A stretch of 64,000 nucleotides of DNA from Candidatus Woesearchaeota archaeon (GTDB taxonomy: Archaea; Nanobdellota; Nanobdellia; Woesearchaeales; GW2011-AR9), in contig CAMAVK010000002.1 in NCBI GenBank assembly GCA_945861715.1, positions 198,440-262,439 on the forward strand. Reading direction: 5' to 3'. Of this stretch, positions 1 through 7,923 are shown in pieces. The notes under the pieces are model-generated. The model was not told the DNA's origin and ran no database searches. It was given only the letters and a program-made list of their open reading frames with translations. Each line of letters opens with the position of its first letter. Positions within the stretch are counted from its first letter, which is position 1. The position numbers were made by a program, and so were the translations under genes.

Positions 1-394
1 TTTTATGGGTTCAAAACTTTATAAAAATAATATGGGTGTTCTTGCGGTTGTTCGACCTCATGGTATGCGAGGATATATTTTTGTTGAAGCTGCCAGTAGA
101 GCTGAAGCTGAAGTAGCTGTTGCTGGAGTTCCTTATGCTCGTGGCTTGCTTCCTGCTGAGGTACCGTATGCTGAGATTGAGCATATGCTTGAACAAGTTA
201 AAGTTGAGATGAATATCTTGAAGAATGACATTGTTGAAATCATTGCTGGTCCATTTAAACGGGAAGAAGCAAAGGTTATGCGTGTCAATAAACAAAAGGA
301 AGAAATTGTTGTTGAACTTCTTGAATCAGCTGTTCCAATTCCGATTACAGTTAAAATGGATGCGGTTAAGGTTATTCGTCGTGAAAGTGAGTAG
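1..394 (+). CDS. spt5: Transcription elongation factor Spt5 (NusG family), 5' truncated by window edge
   Basis: This is the C-terminal part of archaeal Spt5, which binds the RNA polymerase clamp (with Spt4) through its NGN domain and contacts nascent RNA or ribosomes through its KOW domain. Visible are the second half of NGN (RGYIFVEA, then VPYARGLLPAEVPYAEIEHML) and a full KOW domain (DIVEIIAGPFKREEAKV, then AAVPIPITV-like ending with AVPIPITVKMD). About 30 residues of NGN are missing and the frame is open to the left edge, so the ATG at position 5 is probably internal. The usual neighbour rpl11 does not follow. Family assignment is secure. Confidence 0.93.
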   Translation, partial: FMGSKLYKNNMGVLAVVRPHGMRGYIFVEAASRAEAEVAVAGVPYARGLLPAEVPYAEIEHMLEQVKVEMNILKNDIVEIIAGPFKREEAKVMRVNKQKEEIVVELLESAVPIPITVKMDAVKVIRRESE

Positions 395-682
395 GTTTAT
401 TGTTTTTCCTTTCTTAAAGTTTAATTTTTGTAAGGTAGAGTGTATTATTGAAATAGAACGTCTAGAGTTTAAGAGATACATAATAAAGTGTACACCGGGT
501 TACGTGGTTATATCATCTTCAAATCTTATGTTTTTATAATCCAGATTTTATGACTCATTTTTTATCTTATATGATACTGAAATTTAAAATCATACAAGAT
601 ATCCAAATTGGCTAAAATGAAGTAACCACTTTTAAGGAGTTATATAACTAACATTTAAGTAGAAGTTTATTATATTCAAACC

Positions 683-1012
683 ATGGACCCACAAATCACT
701 GATATTGTTGAAGCAATCATTTATGCCGCAGGAGCAGTAGGAGTAGCACATTTCTGGTACTGTAAGAAAAGATCAGATAATGAAACGTATGCGGCCAGGC
801 AAAGGTCACTCAATGAATCATTTGCCGCGAGAATTAAAGCAACGCAAGAATTACTGTCCGATCCAAATTATATACAATATTTACAACGAAGAACAGAAAT
901 CGCAGACAAAATACTCAAAGATGATCCAAAGTTTCTAGATAGATTTAATGCACCTAATGACGCACTTAGATACAGAATTGATGCGATAGTTGGTGATCAT
1001 AGAATAGAATAA
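683..1012 (+). CDS. Small membrane-anchored protein, unknown function
   Basis: A 109-residue protein with one hydrophobic segment near the N-terminus (about residues 8-26, ending HFWYC) followed by a long charged helical region rich in Arg, Lys, Asp and Asn. I do not recognise a family. The coding strand is A/C-rich, the reverse of the G/T-rich + strand seen almost everywhere else in the window, so the gene sits in a segment of different origin or orientation (about 540-1460). The start ATG lies in CCATGG with no obvious Shine-Dalgarno sequence. A genuine gene is likely but not certain. Confidence 0.55.
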   Translation: MDPQITDIVEAIIYAAGAVGVAHFWYCKKRSDNETYAARQRSLNESFAARIKATQELLSDPNYIQYLQRRTEIADKILKDDPKFLDRFNAPNDALRYRIDAIVGDHRIE

Positions 1013-1252
1013 TTAAGCTATTAATCGCTCACAATCAAAAAATGTTTCACCAATAAAGGGTATCAAACCAGTACCAATCTAACTAATAGTATTAACTCAC
1101 CTATTAGAAGCAGCCAAACAGGTTAACAACCTTTCACAAGTCGCAGGCACTGGAGCTGCAAATTTGGACAGACTTTTGAAAATACTATGTTATTTATTTT
1201 TAAGTTTTTAGGTCACATTATTCCAGAAAAGAAAAAAAGTTAGTGACCATTA

Positions 1253-1366
1253 TTAATTACAAATATCACCCTCACAACAAGGGGTAATATGGTGACAAGT
1301 AGGACAAACATACTTCTGTTTAGTTGATAACATCTCTGAACGACAAACATCACAAATAACTGGCAT
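1253..1366 (-). CDS. 37-residue zinc-ribbon microprotein
   Basis: A very short open frame on the minus strand starting MPVICDVCRSEM and containing CDVC, then CPTC, then PCCEGDIC. That is two CxxC pairs plus a Cys-rich tail, spacing typical of a small zinc ribbon of the rubredoxin-like 'CPxCxxxxPCCEGD' kind found in archaea. It is complete from ATG to TAA. Function is unknown; such proteins often accompany nucleic-acid or metal-handling systems. It lies in the skew-reversed segment, upstream of the eL37/LSm pair but separated from it. Confidence 0.6.
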   Translation of the reverse strand: MPVICDVCRSEMLSTKQKYVCPTCHHITPCCEGDICN

Positions 1367-1461
1367 ACATAGTAACCTCAATAACAAACAATAATGCTAC
1401 TCCCATAAAAATATTACTAAGAAAAGTGTCTTACTCAAAGAAATATTAAAAAAATAAAAAC

Positions 1462-1635
1462 TTATTTTGCGCAGTTCTTTTTATTCCAACTGTATTTTCG
1501 CATGGTTGTGGTTGCACCATATCCACATGATCCACAGCGTTTCTTTCGAATGTGGTAGGAATGGTTTCCGCAACGTCTGCATGGAATGTGGGTGACCTTT
1601 CCGGTCTTTTTACCCATACTATGTGTGCCTTTCAT
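1462..1635 (-). CDS. rpl37e: Large-subunit ribosomal protein eL37
   Basis: A 57-residue basic zinc-finger protein of the archaeal/eukaryotic 50S subunit. The order is as in the family: MKGTHSMGKKTGKVTH, then CRRCG, YHIRKKRC, CGYGA, and a final RKYSWNKK. The four zinc cysteines form CxxC-x11-CxxC (residues 19, 22, 34, 37). It lies 29 nt downstream of LSm on the same strand, the conserved archaeal LSm-eL37 arrangement. Length and motifs match the family closely. Confidence 0.95.
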   Translation of the reverse strand: MKGTHSMGKKTGKVTHIPCRRCGNHSYHIRKKRCGSCGYGATTTMRKYSWNKKNCAK

Positions 1636-1664
1636 GGTCGATCCTCAGTAGTGTTTTTTGGTTC

Positions 1665-1889
1665 TTAAGCTGGGGTGATGATGGTGATGGTGTCTCCTCG
1701 AATAAAGACTGTTCCAACTTTTCTTTTTAGCTCGCCGTTGTAGTATTCGTCAGCATCTTCAAGTACAGTATTTATATGTATATCAAATGCTTTTAATTTT
1801 CCAACATAACGGAAATTGTTCTTTAAGTCAACCATTACGGTTTTATTTCGTGCATGATTTAATGCGTCAAGAGGTCGTGATTCTTCCAT
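1665..1889 (-). CDS. Sm-like archaeal protein (LSm)
   Basis: An RNA-binding Sm-fold protein that forms heptameric rings on U-rich RNA. The Sm1 motif (VMVDLKNNFRYVGKLKAFDIHINTVLEDA) and the Sm2 motif (GTVFIRGDTITIITP, with the hallmark IRG) are both complete; the protein is 74 residues. I chose the ATG of MEESRPLD because a GGTGA sequence lies just upstream; a GTG three codons earlier overlaps that ribosome site and is less likely. It is followed by rpl37e in an apparent operon. Confidence 0.93.
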   Translation of the reverse strand: MEESRPLDALNHARNKTVMVDLKNNFRYVGKLKAFDIHINTVLEDADEYYNGELKRKVGTVFIRGDTITIITPA

Positions 1890-2134
1890 AATTTTCACCT
1901 ATAATATCGAATATCCTTTTTTACGATGGTTCATATATAAATGTTTTGCTTGGCTAGGAGTATTTTGGGATATTGGCGTTGGTTTTAGTATGATTTCTTA
2001 TGATTTAGCTTTTTTGTTGGTTGTGATTTGTATTGTTTAAAATTGGTTAAACTCGGTTGGTAGTTCATAGGATAATATATTACATCTGATTGGGAAGTAC
2101 AAAGGATTATAAACTGAAATATGTTTTGAATACT

Positions 2135-2710
2135 ATGGTTAACTTCTCTACATTACAAAAAGAATTTGCGCAATACGATTCAGAACGTGAAAAACTCATC
2201 AAAAAGAGTCGAGATGTTTTGAAGTTGAGTAAACAGGTCATTTATGCGGTGCATCGAGATGAGTTAAAGGATGCTGAGCGAATGATGAAGGAAATTGAGA
2301 AAGAACGTAAAGAACTTGATAAAATTGCGATGCATGATGCGAAGATGACATATGAGGGATCGTATAAAATTGCAATTCAGGAGTACGTTGAAGCAGCTCT
2401 TTATTTTTCATTTGTGAAGACGGGTAAATTAATTGATATTGATGTTCTGGCTGAGCATTATATTTTAGGATTGTGTGATTTGCCAGGTGAACTTAATCGT
2501 CGCGCAGTGTTTTTAGCTGGGAAGGGCAAGATTACTGAAGTCGGTGTGATTCGAGATATTGTTGATTCTATTTATGGTGAGATGTTGAAGTTTGATTTCA
2601 GAGATAATGAAATTCGTCGTAAAGTGGATGCGATTAAGTATGAACTTCGAAAGTTAGAGGATTTGATGCTTGATTTGAAATTGCGCGGTAGAATTGATGG
2701 GGAGCGGTAG
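2135..2710 (+). CDS. Translin-family protein
   Basis: A 191-residue all-helical protein matching the archaeal translin/TRAX family, which forms octameric barrels that bind or cleave RNA and single-stranded DNA. Recognisable blocks are SRDVLKLSKQVIYAVHRDEL near residue 30, QEYVEAALYFSFV near 100, the hallmark YILGLCDLPGELNRRAV near 125, and the FDFRDNEIRRKVDAIKY block at the C-terminus. The start is the ATG of MVNFSTLQ; an upstream in-frame TTG would add 15 unmatched residues. It is monocistronic here. The family call is good; nuclease activity cannot be judged. Confidence 0.85.
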   Translation: MVNFSTLQKEFAQYDSEREKLIKKSRDVLKLSKQVIYAVHRDELKDAERMMKEIEKERKELDKIAMHDAKMTYEGSYKIAIQEYVEAALYFSFVKTGKLIDIDVLAEHYILGLCDLPGELNRRAVFLAGKGKITEVGVIRDIVDSIYGEMLKFDFRDNEIRRKVDAIKYELRKLEDLMLDLKLRGRIDGER

Positions 2711-2756
2711 GGAGTTATTTCTTTAAACTTATTTTTTTAGTGTTTAAGACATCATT

Positions 2757-3563
2757 TTAATTTAATAAAGGTACATACTTTATGTTTTCATTTTTGGGAA
2801 GTAATGAGTGGTTTTGAATTTCGGCTAATGATTCAATAAAATATACAAATGAGTTTGTGATTATTTCTTGTGGATCATCGTAATTTTTGATTCTTAGATG
2901 TACTTCGTTTCGCAGGTCAAAAAATCCAGATGGTAAGTTTTGTGGATAATCACTTGAATTTGGAAAAGTATCGGATGGGTTTGATAACATTGGGCCTTGT
3001 GTTGTTAGATATGGGTGGTCTGCTAGACGAGTTGAGATTTCAAGTGGGTTCATGTCTGGTGAACGTATTTTGAGCCGTTCAACACGAAGATGATATGGTG
3101 CGATTACTTCAAGAAAGAGCATCCCTTCTTGGTTGAGTTGATGCCGGGCATGGTAAAGGTCATTGTTAGCGGAATAAACTATTAATTCTGCATTTCGTTT
3201 TGCGGGAGCAAAGCCATATTGTTCAATGCGGTTTCCTAAATCACGGTCCCATGTGAGATCAATTTTTCCTTGTTCTATGTACTGATTGAACTCTTGATGT
3301 GTTAAGAATGTGTTTTCAACCGTGTTATCGTTTTGTCGGCATGGCCTTGTTACATATCGTTTTGGAATGTCTATAATTCCTATTTTTGCTAGTCGTCCTT
3401 GTCGGAGTGCGTCAACTAATGTGGATTTTCCTGTGCAAGATGAGCCGACGATAACAACACTTTTTATCTGTGCGGGGAATTGGAGGAGGTCTTTGTTTGC
3501 TTTGATATATGGTCTATTACGTCGTAGATGTGAAGCGATAGTGGGAATGTAGATGGTGTCCAT
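2757..3563 (-). CDS. P-loop kinase, guanylate-kinase-like
   Basis: A 268-residue protein with a Walker A motif (IVGSSCTGKSTL, about residues 38-49) followed by KRYVTRPCR, which matches the RxxTRxxR nucleotide-binding segment of guanylate kinase and PhnN-type ribose-1,5-bisphosphokinases. The rest of the guanylate-kinase fold is not clearly conserved, and the C-terminal 90 residues are unassigned. The substrate is unknown. It is monocistronic, divergent from the phosphoesterase gene next door, and the N-terminal 30 residues carry no known domain. A kinase of some nucleotide or sugar phosphate is the reasonable limit of the call. Confidence 0.6.
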   Translation of the reverse strand: MDTIYIPTIASHLRRNRPYIKANKDLLQFPAQIKSVVIVGSSCTGKSTLVDALRQGRLAKIGIIDIPKRYVTRPCRQNDNTVENTFLTHQEFNQYIEQGKIDLTWDRDLGNRIEQYGFAPAKRNAELIVYSANNDLYHARHQLNQEGMLFLEVIAPYHLRVERLKIRSPDMNPLEISTRLADHPYLTTQGPMLSNPSDTFPNSSDYPQNLPSGFFDLRNEVHLRIKNYDDPQEIITNSFVYFIESLAEIQNHSLLPKNENIKYVPLLN

Positions 3564-3650
3564 TTCTTTGTTTTGTTTTCGTTTTATTTAATATTTTGCC
3601 CTTTTTATTTGCTGGTAATGTTTATAATGTTGTTCTGATTCTAATTCTTT

Positions 3651-4247
3651 ATGAGAATACTTGCATTGTCTGATGTTCATGGAGATCGGTCTTTTATTAA
3701 GCGTATGGCCGAGAGGGCGTTAACAGAGAAGGTTGATCTTGTTATTCTTGCTGGTGATGTGGCGGATGAGAATCATAGTGTTGATGGGATGGTTGGGCCA
3801 TTTAGAGCAAAAGGTCTTGAAGTTGCTGTGTTGCCAGGGAATCATGAGGGGATGGGTGAGATTGGTTTTCTTATTGATAAATATCAGGCTATTAATTTAC
3901 ATGGGTATGCGAAGAAGTTTGGTGATGTAGGAATTTTTGGTTGCGGTTATGGCGATATTGGTGTTCATCAACTCACCGAAGAACAGTTTTTTGAGACACT
4001 TAAACATGCTAGAGCGCAATTGAGTGGGGTTAAGAAGACACTGATGGTGACTCATGTTCAGCCGAGCGAGAGCATTTTAGGACTTGGTATGTTTCCTGGA
4101 AGTTCAGGAGTTCGTCGTGCGATCATGGAATTTAAGCCAGATATTCATGTTTGTGGGCATATTCATGAAACGCAGGGAATCGAAGAAATAATTGGCCAGA
4201 CACGCGTTGTGAATGTGGGGAAGAAAGGAATTATTATTGAGGTTTGA
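3651..4247 (+). CDS. Calcineurin-like metallophosphoesterase (YfcE/MJ0936-type)
   Basis: A 198-residue phosphoesterase with all metal-binding motifs in order: DVHGD (residues 8-12), GDVAD (about 36), GNHEG (about 62), THVQPSE (about 134), and CGHIHE (about 164). These bind the dinuclear metal centre that hydrolyses phosphodiesters or phosphomonoesters. Length suits the compact archaeal MJ0936/YfcE group. The start is the first ATG, directly after an AT-rich leader. It is probably expressed alone, with a tiny zinc-ribbon gene about 100 bases downstream. The physiological substrate is not predictable. Confidence 0.88.
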   Translation: MRILALSDVHGDRSFIKRMAERALTEKVDLVILAGDVADENHSVDGMVGPFRAKGLEVAVLPGNHEGMGEIGFLIDKYQAINLHGYAKKFGDVGIFGCGYGDIGVHQLTEEQFFETLKHARAQLSGVKKTLMVTHVQPSESILGLGMFPGSSGVRRAIMEFKPDIHVCGHIHETQGIEEIIGQTRVVNVGKKGIIIEV

Positions 4248-4345
4248 TCGCTTTTTGAGAGTAATTTTTGTGATGATAATATTGTGGATGAATTTTTTGT
4301 TCTCGTTTCGATAGTATTTTAAATCTTGTAAATATACTTGTTTTT

Positions 4346-4468
4346 ATGTTATATAATTGTCCGGACTGCAAACGAAAACTTCATGAAGGTCAGCATCAAT
4401 TTGCAGATGGAATGTTCTTTATGCAGTATTGTAAAGTGTGTGGGTTTCGATTCGAGAAAGCGTTGTAG
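4346..4468 (+). CDS. 40-residue zinc-ribbon microprotein
   Basis: A short complete frame, ATG to TAG, encoding MLYNCPDCKRKL and then QYCKVCGFRFEKAL. The two CxxC knuckles are 24 residues apart, as expected of a single zinc ribbon. Nothing else can be assigned. An AT-rich stretch upstream could serve as promoter. It is too short for default gene callers, but the paired cysteines and intact frame support a real gene. Confidence 0.6.
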   Translation: MLYNCPDCKRKLHEGQHQFADGMFFMQYCKVCGFRFEKAL

Positions 4469-4612
4469 TGTTATGTTTAAATTTTGATAGTTTGTTATTA
4501 TTTTTTTATATGGGTGTTTGTTCTATTCTCTAAATAGATGTTTGTTTTCTGTGTTCATATACCTTATTTTTGTTTCTGTTTGATTATATACACCCTTTGA
4601 GTTTTAGTTATT

Positions 4613-5470
4613 ATGAAAAAAACAAATGAAAGGAAAAATTTGCGTAGTTTAGACCGTGACAAAGCGCTTAGTTTATCGGGGGAGTTTGTTACCATTTCGC
4701 CTGATTTTGGTGCAAGTATTGGGGGTAGAGTTGGGGTTGTGACGGAGATTGTTCGATATGATGATCCTAATGTTGGATTTTTTAGTCAGGATGTTAGGTT
4801 TAAAATAAAATTTGTGGATACTCCATACCAATTCGCAACTATGATTGGTATTGATCATCTATCCTACCTTACTAAAACTAAGAAAAGTGAAGTATTGGAG
4901 TATATGGTGGATGTTGAAAGTAAGTCTAGGAAGATCACATTGGATTTGGATAACAAATTGAGTTTGCCAGAGATATTAGGTGCTTACCGACAGGCATGGA
5001 ACGCCTGCGAGATTATTTCATATGTTGAGAAACATGGTATCTCAGAGTCTCATAATCTTGTTTTGAATCGGCCTAGCCATTTGCTTGATATAGGGGGAGA
5101 TGTTCTACGACCAAAAACTGGACTGTATCTTATAGAAAGTTACTATAGGTCAAGTGGTGATGAAGGCATTTCTGGGATACAACCAGCTGACCAGGTAGCG
5201 TTAGTTCAAGATTTGAGTGGTGGTCCCAAACTTCGAGAAATTGTTTTAAGTGATTTGTTATTGAATGTTGCTCCTATGGGCTTTGGTTCTATTTCTTCCT
5301 TTTTTGAGCATAATCAGGAGAAATATGTGCTTAGTTCATATTCGGTTTTGGAATTGCCTTTTGCTGAATTTACACGGGATAAATTTTCAATTGATTTATT
5401 ATCATGCTTGACTAAATTTCCTATTCGTCAACTGTATGGAGATATTATTACCCTTGAACTAAATAAATGA
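4613..5470 (+). CDS. Conserved-looking protein of unknown function
   Basis: A 285-residue soluble protein without signal peptide or membrane segment. The N-terminal half has a small beta-barrel-like stretch (GEFVTISPDFGASIGGRVGVV, a KOW- or SH3-like pattern, about residues 23-43), followed by VRFKIKFVDTPYQF. The C-terminal half alternates helices and strands. I do not recognise a family. Codon choice follows the G/T-rich local skew, so the gene is native rather than recently acquired. It stands alone between a zinc-ribbon gene and a Nudix gene. Confidence 0.6.
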   Translation: MKKTNERKNLRSLDRDKALSLSGEFVTISPDFGASIGGRVGVVTEIVRYDDPNVGFFSQDVRFKIKFVDTPYQFATMIGIDHLSYLTKTKKSEVLEYMVDVESKSRKITLDLDNKLSLPEILGAYRQAWNACEIISYVEKHGISESHNLVLNRPSHLLDIGGDVLRPKTGLYLIESYYRSSGDEGISGIQPADQVALVQDLSGGPKLREIVLSDLLLNVAPMGFGSISSFFEHNQEKYVLSSYSVLELPFAEFTRDKFSIDLLSCLTKFPIRQLYGDIITLELNK

Positions 5471-5599
5471 ATTTTATTAAATAGAATTTTTTGTTTTAGA
5501 TTACTTTATTTTTTTGTCATTTTTATTTGAATTTGGTATTCTTTGTTACAATGTTATTATGAGGGGTAGTGTTATAAATAATTCTCCTTTATTCATGAT

Positions 5600-6040
5600 A
5601 TGGTTACTTCCCCATCACATAGGTTGATTTTATCTGGATGTTTTATAATTAACACCAAGCAAGAGATTTTGTTGTTGCATCGCAGAGACCATGCTCATTA
5701 TGAGACTCCTGGTGGAAAAGTTGATTTGACGGATTGCGTTGATGGCTATAACATTACGGAAGATGATCTTCTTAGAACAGCTGAACGTGAGTTGTATGAA
5801 GAATTAGGGTCGGGGTTTACATGTCAGAAATTATCATACTTTGGATCTGTTGAATTTACTATCCCCAATGGTCGTTTAGCGATTGCGCATAAGTTTATTA
5901 CACATATTATTTCAGGTCGAGCTGTTATTAATGAACCTGAATTGTTTGATGATTTAGAGTATCTTTCAATTGCAAGACTTGAAGAATATAAGATTTCACC
6001 TGATTTACAGTTATTTCTACCAAAACTGAAAGAAATGTAA
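5600..6040 (+). CDS. Nudix hydrolase with an expanded Nudix box
   Basis: A 146-residue Nudix-fold protein that probably hydrolyses a nucleoside diphosphate derivative. The Nudix box is recognisable as TPGGKVDL ... RTAERELYEELGSG, with the catalytic RExxEE helix intact. Two things are odd: about a dozen extra residues (TDCVDGYNITED) separate the GG turn from the helix, and the Glu that normally precedes the helix is replaced by Asp. This suggests a specialised loop rather than loss of function. The start ATG is 60 bases after an AT-rich, TATA-like stretch. Confidence 0.8.
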   Translation: MVTSPSHRLILSGCFIINTKQEILLLHRRDHAHYETPGGKVDLTDCVDGYNITEDDLLRTAERELYEELGSGFTCQKLSYFGSVEFTIPNGRLAIAHKFITHIISGRAVINEPELFDDLEYLSIARLEEYKISPDLQLFLPKLKEM

Positions 6041-6049
6041 ATGCATTAT

Positions 6050-6355
6050 TTATCGCATTTTGTTGAGTACACGTCGTACTGTTGGTAAATCACCTATTAT
6101 TACTCGGGTCATGGATTTACTTTGACGTTCAACATCACGTAAGTCGCTTTTTATGCGTTCGAAGTGTTGTTTGTCAAATGTTGCTGCATTTTTACCGCTT
6201 CCTTGTTTGTAGGCGGTGTCAACAAAATTGAGTTGGCCTCTTAGAATTTCGATTTTTCTTTTTAATGATTCAAGGTTATTCATGAGCGATCGGATATTTT
6301 TAATGTCTTGTTCATTTACCCATGTTAAACTTACACGTTCTTCTGGAGTGGCCAT
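6050..6355 (-). CDS. Coiled-coil protein, unknown function
   Basis: A 101-residue mostly helical protein. Residues 15-50 form a heptad-rich helix (IRSLMNNLESLKRKIEILRGQL) and a second charged helix spans about 60-85. A GGTGA ribosome site lies just before the start ATG (MATPEERVSLTWV). It converges with the Nudix gene with only 9 bases between them and lies downstream of SRP54 on the same strand, so it could be cotranscribed with SRP54. No function can be assigned. Confidence 0.6.
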   Translation of the reverse strand: MATPEERVSLTWVNEQDIKNIRSLMNNLESLKRKIEILRGQLNFVDTAYKQGSGKNAATFDKQHFERIKSDLRDVERQSKSMTRVIIGDLPTVRRVLNKMR

Positions 6356-6505
6356 GATTTCACCTTGATGTCTTTGAAACTTATATTTTGATATTGTTTT
6401 CCTTTATTCTGATAATGTTTAAACGTTGAGTTGCTTATTAAAGGATTCTTATTTGCTAGAGGTTAGGTTTGATTATATGTTTTTATAGATGTATCTCTTT
6501 GGTTG

Positions 6506-7849
6506 TTACCTGCCTTTTGGCATTTTGCCACCCATTTTTTTCATTAGTTTGTTGATGTCGCCTTCGCCTTTCATCATTTTCATCATTTTTTTACTTTGAC
6601 GGTATTGTTTTAACATGTCACGGATGTCATTTTGAGAGATGCCAGATCCATTTGAAATTCGTTGAAGATGTGTTGAACCCAGTATGTCGGGATCTTCGAG
6701 TTCTGTTTTTGTCATGGAGTTCATGGCGTGTTTCCACTTTTCAAGTTTTTCTTCTTGCACATCAAGGGCATCTTTAGGTAGTTTTAATGACCCCATACCC
6801 GGTATCATTTCGAGGATTTTTCCAAATGATCCCATTTTTTTCATGGATTCCATTTGTTCATATAAGTCCATAAGGTTGAAATTACCTTTCATGAATTTGG
6901 CTTGCATATCTTGAGCTTTGTCTTGATCGATTACATCTCGTGCCTTTTCAAGAAGTGTTTCGAGGTCTCCCATTCCAAGGAGGCGGCCAACGAATCGTTT
7001 CGGGTTGAATGGTTCGAGGTCGTCGATTTTTTCACCAACTCCTAGAAAAAGTATTGGTGCGTTTGTTACAGCACATGCGGAGAGTGCTCCTCCGCCTTTT
7101 GCTGTTCCTTCTAGTTTTGTGACTATTACCCCGCTTACGTTACAAGTGTCGTGGAACGCTTGTGCTTGCTTTTGTGCTGCTTGACCGATATCACCCGATA
7201 TTACAAGTAAACGTTCGTGTGGCTGGGAAGCTTTGTTTAGGGTGTTTAATTCTTCAATGAGATCATCTGAGAGCGCGTCACGACCGGCAGTATCGATAAT
7301 GATTACGTCATATTCTTTGAATTTTGGCTCAAATGTTTTGTATATCGTGGTTGGATTTTTTTCAGTTTTATTTCCAAAGAAGTCTACACCTACCGTTTTA
7401 GATAATTGTTCTAGTTGGTCGTATGCAGCTGGTCGCCATGTATCGGTTTGGATTACGGCTACTTTGTAGCCACGTTTTCGGTAATATTTTGCCAGTTTTC
7501 CTGTAGTAGTTGTTTTACCTGAACCAAAGAGACCTACCATCATTATTTTTGTGGGTTTGTGCTCTATTTTTATCTCTTTAGGTTCTTTTCCGAGGAATTC
7601 TGTTAGCTCTTCATATACAACGGTTATTAGCTGCTCTTTTTTGGTGATTCCAGCAGGTGGGTCTTGTTTTGCTCTTATTTTGATTTTTTCTGAGAGGGAG
7701 AATACCAGTTGTACATTAGTATCTGATTGTAGAAGTGCTCGCTGAATTTCTTTGATGAGTTCGTTTATTAATTTGTCATCAACAAAGAGAGATTTTGTGA
7801 TTTTACTTAGTGTGTCTTTTAGTGATTCACCGAGTTTTTCTAGGACCAT
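6506..7849 (-). CDS. srp54: Signal recognition particle GTPase SRP54
   Basis: This is the SRP subunit that binds signal sequences and 7S RNA and docks with FtsY at the membrane. It has 447 residues, the usual archaeal length. The N domain covers residues 1-90. The G domain has P-loop GLFGSGKTTTTGK (about 107-119), DTAGRD (G3), TKLEGTAKGGGA (G4 and following), and FVGRLLGMGD at the G/M junction. The C-terminal M domain is Met-rich (KKMMKMMKGEGDINKLMKKM). All catalytic motifs are intact. The ATG start is immediately preceded by an AT-rich promoter region. No SRP RNA was seen in the window. Confidence 0.96.
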   Translation of the reverse strand: MVLEKLGESLKDTLSKITKSLFVDDKLINELIKEIQRALLQSDTNVQLVFSLSEKIKIRAKQDPPAGITKKEQLITVVYEELTEFLGKEPKEIKIEHKPTKIMMVGLFGSGKTTTTGKLAKYYRKRGYKVAVIQTDTWRPAAYDQLEQLSKTVGVDFFGNKTEKNPTTIYKTFEPKFKEYDVIIIDTAGRDALSDDLIEELNTLNKASQPHERLLVISGDIGQAAQKQAQAFHDTCNVSGVIVTKLEGTAKGGGALSACAVTNAPILFLGVGEKIDDLEPFNPKRFVGRLLGMGDLETLLEKARDVIDQDKAQDMQAKFMKGNFNLMDLYEQMESMKKMGSFGKILEMIPGMGSLKLPKDALDVQEEKLEKWKHAMNSMTKTELEDPDILGSTHLQRISNGSGISQNDIRDMLKQYRQSKKMMKMMKGEGDINKLMKKMGGKMPKGR

Positions 7850-7923
7850 TTTATTATAAAAAGGGGGGGTGAGTTATAAACATTGTGAGCTGATTAATTA
7901 GATTTTGACATATAATTCTTCGC

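Noticed and set aside
5-394. Complete Spt5 starting at the ATG at position 5
   Set aside because: The product lacks the first part of the NGN domain and the frame is open to the edge, so the gene is cut by the window.
1090-1222. Short frame encoding LLEAAKQVNNLSQVAG-like sequence
   Set aside because: It has no start codon and a stop just upstream; possibly a gene remnant but too short to support.
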